From positions 1 through 43,702 of the forward strand of contig CACIPW010000006.1 in assembly GCA_902588635.1 (NCBI GenBank): DNA of 43,702 bases, given 5' to 3'. The position numbers were made by a program, and so were the translations under genes. The notes beneath the pieces were generated by a model. The model worked only from the letters and a program-made list of their open reading frames with translations, searched no databases and had not been told where the DNA came from. Positions 8,139-15,331 of the stretch are shown here, piece after piece. Each line of letters opens with the position of its first letter. Within the stretch, counting starts at the first letter, position 1. This stretch comes from an uncultured Pelagibacteraceae bacterium (lineage in GTDB: Bacteria; Pseudomonadota; Alphaproteobacteria; Pelagibacterales; Pelagibacteraceae).

Positions 8139-9508
8139 TGGCAAAAAAGAAAAATGGAAATGGTAAAAGCGAGTTTGCAAAAAGAAATAAAAGCTTACTA
8201 GGTTATAATTCTATTTTTACTCCAGAAGTAATTGACGATATTCACATTAAAGCCCAGTTAGGAAGATACAGAATGCGTGGAATGGCATTGATGAAAAAAA
8301 TTCCAACATTTGATGACTTGGTATTTTTACCAGGAACTTTAACAAGATTTGTAATTGAAGGTTATAGAGAAAAATGTGAAACAAAAACTGTGATAGGTCC
8401 AGGATGTGAAAATCCAATCGAACTAGATATTCCAGTTTATATAACAGGTATGAGTTTTGGTGCTCTTTCTTATGAAGCTAAAACTGCTCTAGCACGAGGT
8501 GCAACAATGGCTGGAAGTGCTACTTGTTCTGGTGAAGGTGGAATGATTCCTGATGAAAGAAGATATTCTGAAAAATGGTACTATCAATGTATTCAATCTA
8601 GATATGGATTTAATCCTCATCACGCTCAACTTGCTGACGCGATAGAAGTATTTATAGGACAAGGACAAAAAGTTGGAATGGGAGGACATTTGATGGGTCA
8701 AAAAGTTACTGATCAAGTAGCTGAAATGAGATCTTTACCTGCGGGAATTGACCAAAGATCACCTGCTAGACATCCGGACTGGCTAGGGCCAGATGATTTA
8801 TCTTTAAAAGTTAAAGAACTTAGAGAATTAACTAAAAACAAAATACCGATTCAATTAAAACTTGGAGCAGCTAAAGTTTATGATGATGTTCGTATGGCTG
8901 CGAAGTGTGAACCAGACTCTATTTTTTTAGATGGAATGGAAGGTTCAACTGGTGCAGGACCTCACATAGCTGCTGCAAATACTGGTATTCCAGGTATTGC
9001 TGGCATAAGAGAGGCCAGAAGAGCTTTGGACGATGTTGGTAAAACAGGAAAAGTAACATTAATTTATGCTGGTGGTGTTAGGGATGGTGCTGATATGGCG
9101 AAAGCTTTGGCGCTAGGTGCTGATGCAATAGCAATTGGAACAGGAGCATTAATGGCTTTGAACTGTAATAAAGAAATTCCAGAATCTAATTTCGAAAAAG
9201 AAATGGGAGTGCCTGCAGGTCATTGTTATCACTGTCATACTGGTCGTTGTCCAGTTGGTGTTGCAACTCAAGATCCAAAATTAAGAAAAAGATTAAATCC
9301 GGATGATGCTGCATTAAGAGTTTACAATTATTTACACTCAATGACTTTAGAAGCACAATTGTTAGCAAGAGCATGCGGTAAAACAAATATACATTCTTTA
9401 GAGCCAGAGGATATGGCAGCATTAACTATGGAAGCTTCTGCGTTAGCAAAAGTTCCTTTATCAGGTACAAATCATACTGTAGGAGTTGACGACTTTCATA
9501 AAATTTAG
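8138..9508 (+). CDS. mgsC: FMN/Fe-S glutamate synthase domain subunit of N-methylglutamate synthase (MgsC/GlxD-like)
   Basis: ITGMSFGALSYEAKTALARGATMAGSATCSGEGGM, IQLKLGAAKV, DGMEGSTGAGP, LALGADAIAIGTGAL, CYHCHTGRCPVGVATQDPKLRKRL; stop/start overlap TAATG with mgsB. Confidence 0.85.
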   Translation: MAKKKNGNGKSEFAKRNKSLLGYNSIFTPEVIDDIHIKAQLGRYRMRGMALMKKIPTFDDLVFLPGTLTRFVIEGYREKCETKTVIGPGCENPIELDIPVYITGMSFGALSYEAKTALARGATMAGSATCSGEGGMIPDERRYSEKWYYQCIQSRYGFNPHHAQLADAIEVFIGQGQKVGMGGHLMGQKVTDQVAEMRSLPAGIDQRSPARHPDWLGPDDLSLKVKELRELTKNKIPIQLKLGAAKVYDDVRMAAKCEPDSIFLDGMEGSTGAGPHIAAANTGIPGIAGIREARRALDDVGKTGKVTLIYAGGVRDGADMAKALALGADAIAIGTGALMALNCNKEIPESNFEKEMGVPAGHCYHCHTGRCPVGVATQDPKLRKRLNPDDAALRVYNYLHSMTLEAQLLARACGKTNIHSLEPEDMAALTMEASALAKVPLSGTNHTVGVDDFHKI

Positions 9509-9516
9509 GGATACTT

Positions 9517-9927
9517 ATGGCAAAAAAAAAGAAAAATAAAAAAAAAAGCATTAAAGAAGTTAAAGGTCAGCTAGGGAAAAAGAAAGAAACAGCTAGAGAA
9601 AAAATGATTGGTCAGACTATTGGTTATAGATACGACGTAAACTTATTGCCTGATTATAAAAAACTTACTCCATTTCTAAAAAAATATATTGAACATATGG
9701 GTTGGGATGATCTTAACTGGCTAGAAGATGTTCATATGGGTTATGAAGAAGACAGGCCAGCTGTATTTGACAGAAATGCTAATGGCTGGGTAACAATTCC
9801 TAAAAAAATTAAATTACCTGATAACCAACAAGATAGAGATATGATTGCAAGAGAACTGCTAGTTAAATTTCAAATGTCGCCAAACCATCCATTGGTTGAT
9901 CTTAAAAAAGCTTATTTAAAATTTTAA
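9517..9927 (+). CDS. Uncharacterised 136-aa protein, Lys-rich N-terminus, in mgs-amt operon
   Basis: ORF immediately after mgsC (8-nt gap); conserved-looking soluble core (MGWDDLNWLEDVHMGYEEDRPAVFDRNANGWV); no family recognised. Confidence 0.7.
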   Translation: MAKKKKNKKKSIKEVKGQLGKKKETAREKMIGQTIGYRYDVNLLPDYKKLTPFLKKYIEHMGWDDLNWLEDVHMGYEEDRPAVFDRNANGWVTIPKKIKLPDNQQDRDMIARELLVKFQMSPNHPLVDLKKAYLKF

Positions 9928-10082
9928 TTAAATTACTCGCCTCATAGTTGAATATAAATTTAGTAAGTTAAAATTTATGTTGGTTTTCCTGTACTTATAA
10001 TAAATATATCTAAAAAAAACGGTTGTTCTCCCTGTGGCTAAATCTATCATGAGCACATTAAAATAAATATGGGAGGAAGATT

Positions 10083-11483
10083 ATGACTGATCAATTAGGC
10101 GCCCTTACAACTATATTTACAGAATTTTACTACTGGATAACAGTGGTACTTATGTTTTTAATTCACGTAGGTTTCTGTATGTATGAGGTAGGCGCATCAC
10201 GTTATAAACACCACCAACATACTTTAATGAAAAACACAATGTTAATACCGCTAGTAACGGTAACTTGGTTTTTCTTTGGTTGGTGGATATACTGGGCATT
10301 TCCAACAGGACCAGGACTAGCACCTTCAATTATGAATGAAAGTGCCGCACTAATAACAGATGAATCAACATTTAGTGCTAAGTGGTATGTACCTAATAGC
10401 AACCTTATGGCTATTAATTTAGGAGATCATATCTCTGGAGTATTCTGGGCTGCTTTCTTACTATTCTCATGGACAGCTGCATCAATCGTTTCTGGTGCTG
10501 TAATTGAAAGAATTACAACATTTGCTTTTGGAATTTTAGCAATAGCAATTGGATCAGTATTCTGGACAATAGACGCTGCTTGGGGATGGCACTTTGATGG
10601 TTGGATGCTTAAATTATTAGGGTATCATGATGCTTATGCATCTGGAGTAATTCACGCAATTGCCGGAGGATTTGCTTTGGGTATTCTTATGGTTTTAGGA
10701 CCAAGAATAGGTAAATTTTCATCAAGTGGTGAACCAAGAAATATAGGACCAAGAAATCCTTGGCTAGTAACAGTTGGATTATTTTTAATTTATACTGGCT
10801 TCTGGGGATTCTATGCGGCATGTAATATACCGATATTTGATCTTGGACCTGAGTATGGAATGGAAGGCGTAACTTACTGGACAGCAACGAACATATATGT
10901 AACCCCTACTACACTTAGTGGTATTACAATGAACTTCTTGATGTCATTATCGGGTGGTTTATTAGCTGGATATGTGGTCGCTAAAGGTGATCCTTTTTGG
11001 ACATACTCAAGTGGACTAGCAGGTATCATCTGTGCTTCTGCAGGAAATGACTTATATCATCCAATTCAAGCAATGATCATTGGTGGAATTGGTGTTGTTA
11101 TTGCATACAATCTACATTACTGGGTTGAACGTACGTTCAAAATAGACGATGCAGTTGGAGCGGTAGCAGTACATGGTTATGCAGGATTTGCAGGACTTGT
11201 AATTTGCGGTTTTGTTCTAAATGGCTATCCATCATCTGGATACAGTGTTGGAGCTATGTGGGATGGAGCAACATACGCATCAATTAATCCATTAGGAATG
11301 TTTATTGGTGCATTAATTATGTTCTTTGTTCTTGGATTAATACCGGGCTGGATTATCGCTAAAGTACTTCATGGAATGGGTAAACTTAGAATTCCAAGAG
11401 AAGTAGAAATAGCAGGTCTAGACTATAACATGATGGAAGCTTCTAGAAATGATGAAAAAGCAGTTTCCTCATCAACTAGGTAA
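10083..11483 (+). CDS. amt: Divergent Amt/Mep/Rh-family ammonium (or methylammonium) transporter
   Basis: Hydrophobic about 11-TM protein; Amt landmarks DAYASGVIHAIAGG (cf. DFAGGTVVHxxAG) and AVHGYAG, retaining both pore His and the -8 Asp; SGAVIERI; SD GGGAGGA. Confidence 0.83.
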   Translation: MTDQLGALTTIFTEFYYWITVVLMFLIHVGFCMYEVGASRYKHHQHTLMKNTMLIPLVTVTWFFFGWWIYWAFPTGPGLAPSIMNESAALITDESTFSAKWYVPNSNLMAINLGDHISGVFWAAFLLFSWTAASIVSGAVIERITTFAFGILAIAIGSVFWTIDAAWGWHFDGWMLKLLGYHDAYASGVIHAIAGGFALGILMVLGPRIGKFSSSGEPRNIGPRNPWLVTVGLFLIYTGFWGFYAACNIPIFDLGPEYGMEGVTYWTATNIYVTPTTLSGITMNFLMSLSGGLLAGYVVAKGDPFWTYSSGLAGIICASAGNDLYHPIQAMIIGGIGVVIAYNLHYWVERTFKIDDAVGAVAVHGYAGFAGLVICGFVLNGYPSSGYSVGAMWDGATYASINPLGMFIGALIMFFVLGLIPGWIIAKVLHGMGKLRIPREVEIAGLDYNMMEASRNDEKAVSSSTR

Positions 11484-11494
11484 AGGAGATAAAT

Positions 11495-11719
11495 ATGGCT
11501 ACAGTAACAAACTGGATCGATCATCTCAGCGCTAAAGAAGTTGCCGGAGCAGTTTATCCGGGAGCTGGATCTATTGAGACTATGCTAGTGATAATTGGAG
11601 TGGTTCTATGGATAGGATGGCATGTAATAACTGCCATGTCTGAAGACGAAGAACTAACAAAATTAGCTAGAAAAAGACATAGTGCAAACGATCATAAAAG
11701 CAATATTACCGATTGGTAA
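11495..11719 (+). CDS. Small single-TM protein (74 aa) immediately downstream of amt
   Basis: ORF 11 nt after amt with AGGAG SD; TM ETMLVIIGVVLWIGWHVITAM; charged C-tail; followed by a strong terminator. Confidence 0.7.
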   Translation: MATVTNWIDHLSAKEVAGAVYPGAGSIETMLVIIGVVLWIGWHVITAMSEDEELTKLARKRHSANDHKSNITDW

Positions 11720-11733
11720 TTAATTAAATTAAT

Positions 11734-11765
11734 TTAAGGGCGTATTCTCTAAAATGCGCCCTTAA
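11734..11765 (+). terminator. Intrinsic terminator after the amt/74-aa operon
   Basis: TTAAGGGCGTATTCTCTAAAATGCGCCCTTAA: 9 perfect bp (extendable through one G-U to about 13), then GTTTT. Confidence 0.85.
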
Positions 11766-11786
11766 GTTTTAAAATCATAATATCAA

Positions 11787-11969
11787 ATGACTGATTTTAG
11801 AGATAGAAAACTTTCAGAAAACATAGAGGAAGATAAAAATAAAACTCCAAGTAAAATGGCTAGATTGGCTTGGCCTAAGGCTAAATACGGAGTAATTTTA
11901 GCTATAATTATAATTATAGTTGTGAATGCAATATTTTATTGGGAAACAATTATTTCATTTTTTAAATAA
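11787..11969 (+). CDS. Small single-TM protein (60 aa)
   Basis: ORF with TM YGVILAIIIIIVVNAIFYWETIISFF; 21 nt after the terminator stem. Confidence 0.5.
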   Translation: MTDFRDRKLSENIEEDKNKTPSKMARLAWPKAKYGVILAIIIIIVVNAIFYWETIISFFK

Positions 11970-11988
11970 AAATATGCTAGATTAATTT

Positions 11989-13314
11989 ATGGCAAAAAAT
12001 TTATCCTCTATAGCAAAATTAAAAAAAATTAAATATTTCCTAATTAGTTTTGTTGATTTGTTTGGTGTACTAAGATCAAAATTAGTACCTGCTCAAGCTA
12101 TCAGTGAAATGCAAAAAAATGGAGCTGGATTTGCGGGATTTGCTACATGGTTAGATATGACACCAGCTGACACAGACATGTTCGCTATTCCTGACCCTGA
12201 TAGCTTAATTCAACTACCTTGGAATAAAGAGGTTGGTTGGTTAGCTTCGGATTTATGGATGGGTGGTAAACCGGTAAAGGCATCTCCAAGAGTAATGTTA
12301 AAAAATCAAATAGAAAAGCTTTCAAAAAAAGATTTAGTTATGAAATCTGGTGTCGAATGTGAATATTTTTTAATTTCACCTGATGGCTCAAAAATTGCAG
12401 ACGAACGAGATACTCAATCTAAACCTTGTTATGACCAATCAGCATTAATGAGAAGATATGATTTAATAAAAGAAATATGTGATAGCATGATTGAACTTGG
12501 ATGGAATCCTTATCAAAATGATCACGAGGACGCTAACGGTCAATTTGAGATGAATTGGGATTATTCTGATTGCTTAACTACAGCAGACAGACATACTTTT
12601 TTTAAATTTATGGTTAAATCTTTAGCTGAAAAACATGGTTTAAGAGCTACTTTTATGCCTAAACCTTTTCAAAATTTAACTGGAAATGGATGTCATGCTC
12701 ATATTTCTTTATGGAAAGACAAACAAAACAAATTTTTAGAAACTGGTGATAGGTTAGGTTTAAGTAAAACTGCTTATAATTTTTTAGGTGGAATTATGAA
12801 ATTGGCTCAACCGCTTGCAGCATTTTTTAATCCAACGGTAAATAGTTATAGAAGAATAAATGCACCTCCAACTAAATCAGGAGCTTCTTGGTCTCCAAGT
12901 AGTATTTCGTATTCTGGAAATAATAGAACTCACATGATCAGAGTACCAGATCCAGGAAGATTTGAATTAAGGTTGATGGATGGATCATCAAACCCTTATC
13001 TACTTCAAGCAGGTGTAATTGCTGCTGGCTTGGATGGTCTTAACAATAGAACTGATCCAGGAGAACCTCTAACTTGTAATATGTATACAGATTATAAAAA
13101 CTATTCACATCTTAAAAAATTACCTGATGAAATTGAAGAATCAATTAAAGAACTTGAAGACAACAAAGAACTTAAGGAAGCTTTTGGAGAAGATGTAATA
13201 AATAGCTATATAAAATTAAAAAAAGAAGAACTTGATGAATTTAATAGACAAGAATCGTTTAATAAAAAAGATCCAATTACTGAATGGGAAAGAAAAAATA
13301 CCCTTGATTGTTAA
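11989..13314 (+). CDS. gmaS: GS-III-like / gamma-glutamylmethylamide synthetase-like ligase (second GS-fold paralogue)
   Basis: YFLISFVDLFGVLRSKLVPA, KSGVECEYFLISPDG, NDHEDANGQFEMNW, TGNGCHAHISLW, VNSYRRINAPPTKSGASWSPSSISYSGNNRTHMIRVPDPGRFELRLMDGSSNPYLLQA, typical of the GmaS/GlnT group. Confidence 0.8.
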   Translation: MAKNLSSIAKLKKIKYFLISFVDLFGVLRSKLVPAQAISEMQKNGAGFAGFATWLDMTPADTDMFAIPDPDSLIQLPWNKEVGWLASDLWMGGKPVKASPRVMLKNQIEKLSKKDLVMKSGVECEYFLISPDGSKIADERDTQSKPCYDQSALMRRYDLIKEICDSMIELGWNPYQNDHEDANGQFEMNWDYSDCLTTADRHTFFKFMVKSLAEKHGLRATFMPKPFQNLTGNGCHAHISLWKDKQNKFLETGDRLGLSKTAYNFLGGIMKLAQPLAAFFNPTVNSYRRINAPPTKSGASWSPSSISYSGNNRTHMIRVPDPGRFELRLMDGSSNPYLLQAGVIAAGLDGLNNRTDPGEPLTCNMYTDYKNYSHLKKLPDEIEESIKELEDNKELKEAFGEDVINSYIKLKKEELDEFNRQESFNKKDPITEWERKNTLDC

Positions 13315-13319
13315 TATAA

Positions 13320-14447
13320 ATGAAAACAATCAATCAAGATAATATTTGGTCAATTTCTTCATTTTTAGAGAATAAAAAATATAACTTTAGCAAAGAAAGT
13401 ATTTTACATGTACTTCCTGCGAAAGATATAGATGAAGCTTACAAAACAATTTCAAAATGGAATAATTATTCGCCAACTCCATTAATACATTTAAATAAAC
13501 TTACTGAAAAATTAAAATTTAACAAAATATTTTATAAAGATGAATCAAATAGGTTCAATTTAAAATCGTTTAAAGCTTTAGGTGGAGCTTATGCGGTAGA
13601 AAAAGTAACAAAAGGAAATAAAGATATGGTTGTTTCTACTGCTACAGCAGGGAATCATGGAAGATCAGTTGCATGGGGATCAAAAAAATTAGGACTAAAA
13701 TGTAAAATTTTTATCAGTGAATATGTAAGTGAGTTTAGAGCAAAAGTAATGCGAAGCTTTGGTGCAGATGTAATAAGAGTCAAAGGAAATTATGATAACT
13801 CCTTAAAAGAGTGTATTAAACAATCAAAACAAAATAATTGGCAAATCGTCCAGGACGTTGCATGGCATGATTATAAGTTGGTACCGAAATTAACTATGGC
13901 AGGATATTCTGTAATGATGAAAGAAATTTCGGAACAGATTAAAGATGAAAAAATTTCACACGTAATACTTCAAGCAGGGGTCGGTGGAATGGCAGCTGCA
14001 ATGGTAGCTGGTATAGCTAGATATTTGGATAATGTTCCTAAAATTATTGTAGTAGAGCCTGAAAGTGCCGCATGCGTTTTAGAAAGTATTAAAACTGGCA
14101 AAATAGAAAAAATTTCTATTAAAAAAGAAAGTTTAATGGGTGGAATGTCTTGTGATGAAGTGTCTTTAGTTCCTTGGGAAATATTAAAAAATTCTACAAG
14201 TCATTGTGTAACTGTTTCTGACAATTGTATTTCTAAAACTGTTAAATCTCTTGCAAATTGTGAATTTAGTGATGAAAAAATTGTTGGAGGAGAATGTTCA
14301 ACTCCAGGAATTATAAGTTTAGTTGGAATGAGCAAAGATACTAAGATTAAAAAAAAAATAAATCTTAATGAAAATTCGAATGTATTATTATTTGGTTGCG
14401 AAGGTGACGCAGATGAAGAGCTATACCAAAAATTATTAACCGCATAA
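13320..14447 (+). CDS. Diaminopropionate ammonia-lyase-like PLP fold-type II enzyme
   Basis: SPTPLIHLNKLTEKLKFNKIFYKDESNRFNLKSFKALGGAYAV, STATAGNHGRSVAWGSKKLGL, WQIVQDVAWHDYKLVPKLTMAGYSVMMKEI, QAGVGGMAAAM. Confidence 0.78.
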   Translation: MKTINQDNIWSISSFLENKKYNFSKESILHVLPAKDIDEAYKTISKWNNYSPTPLIHLNKLTEKLKFNKIFYKDESNRFNLKSFKALGGAYAVEKVTKGNKDMVVSTATAGNHGRSVAWGSKKLGLKCKIFISEYVSEFRAKVMRSFGADVIRVKGNYDNSLKECIKQSKQNNWQIVQDVAWHDYKLVPKLTMAGYSVMMKEISEQIKDEKISHVILQAGVGGMAAAMVAGIARYLDNVPKIIVVEPESAACVLESIKTGKIEKISIKKESLMGGMSCDEVSLVPWEILKNSTSHCVTVSDNCISKTVKSLANCEFSDEKIVGGECSTPGIISLVGMSKDTKIKKKINLNENSNVLLFGCEGDADEELYQKLLTA

Positions 14448-14449
14448 AA

Positions 14450-14911
14450 ATGCGAAAAATATATAAAAAAAAAACAGAAAATGTAGATTTTTATAAAATC
14501 TTTAAACCTGAACTTACACCTAAAAAAATGTTAGAATTAGGAGTGTTTGGTGGTGCATACTTTGGATCAAATACAAAAGAATATCCAAGATCCTGGTTCA
14601 AAAATGCAAAATTAAGCAAAAAATTTGATGTAAAGTTAAATAGATTTAAAATTAAAGCAGGTTTATCAAGAAAAGCTTGGCAAGATAAAGGCTGGATTTT
14701 TAAACAAGACCCACTTGGATGGTTTCAGTGGTACTGTAGATTTTCAAATGGAAGACGCAATCCAAAGATTGACCAAATTCAAATCAAAAGATGGAAGAAT
14801 TTTATTAGACATGTGAAAGCAATAAAAAAAAACTGCGAAGAAGGAGATATGAGTTGTAGAAGAAGACAGAGACAAGCTATACTTCAATGGGCCTATAATC
14901 CTTTTATTTAG
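14450..14911 (+). CDS. Uncharacterised 153-aa protein with GGAYFG...DPLGWFQWYCRFSNGRR signature
   Basis: ORF 2 nt after the DAPAL-like gene; strongly patterned aromatic/basic core. Confidence 0.7.
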   Translation: MRKIYKKKTENVDFYKIFKPELTPKKMLELGVFGGAYFGSNTKEYPRSWFKNAKLSKKFDVKLNRFKIKAGLSRKAWQDKGWIFKQDPLGWFQWYCRFSNGRRNPKIDQIQIKRWKNFIRHVKAIKKNCEEGDMSCRRRQRQAILQWAYNPFI

Positions 14912-15329
14912 TTTTAAAATCTATACCGTACTCAGATCTTGGTCCTTTACGAAGACCAAAAGGTCCTGAAAAAAATAATGTTATAGGTTTAGTTCCGGGT
15001 TTTAAATCAACTCTATGCAAATTATTAGCTGATCTAAAACCAACATAGCCTGGAGGTCTCCAGTATTTTCCACTTTTTAATGTTTCCCAATATCCATCTT
15101 TTAAGATTATGGTCATATATGGAAATGTATGGTTGTGAACTCCTTCTCCGTGATCATCTGCAAGAATTTCATGTACTAAAATATTAAATGGAAACCACTT
15201 GGGCCTATGTCTAAATAAAAGATAATATCTATTTATCCAAGGCTTCGCCTCGTTAAATTTTGAATGTGAAGGACCTCTGTCTAAAACTAATCTTTTTCTG
15301 CCCAATTTTTCCAAAAGATTTAAAAACAT
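14904..15329 (-). CDS. Cupin-fold-like protein, function unknown
   Basis: HEILADDHGEGVHNHTFPYMTIILKDGYWETL...FRSANNLHRVDLKPGTKPITLFFSGP, cupin-like His/Glu spacing; convergent 8-nt overlap with the preceding ORF. Confidence 0.6.
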   Translation of the reverse strand: MFLNLLEKLGRKRLVLDRGPSHSKFNEAKPWINRYYLLFRHRPKWFPFNILVHEILADDHGEGVHNHTFPYMTIILKDGYWETLKSGKYWRPPGYVGFRSANNLHRVDLKPGTKPITLFFSGPFGLRKGPRSEYGIDFKTK

Positions 15330-15331
15330 TT

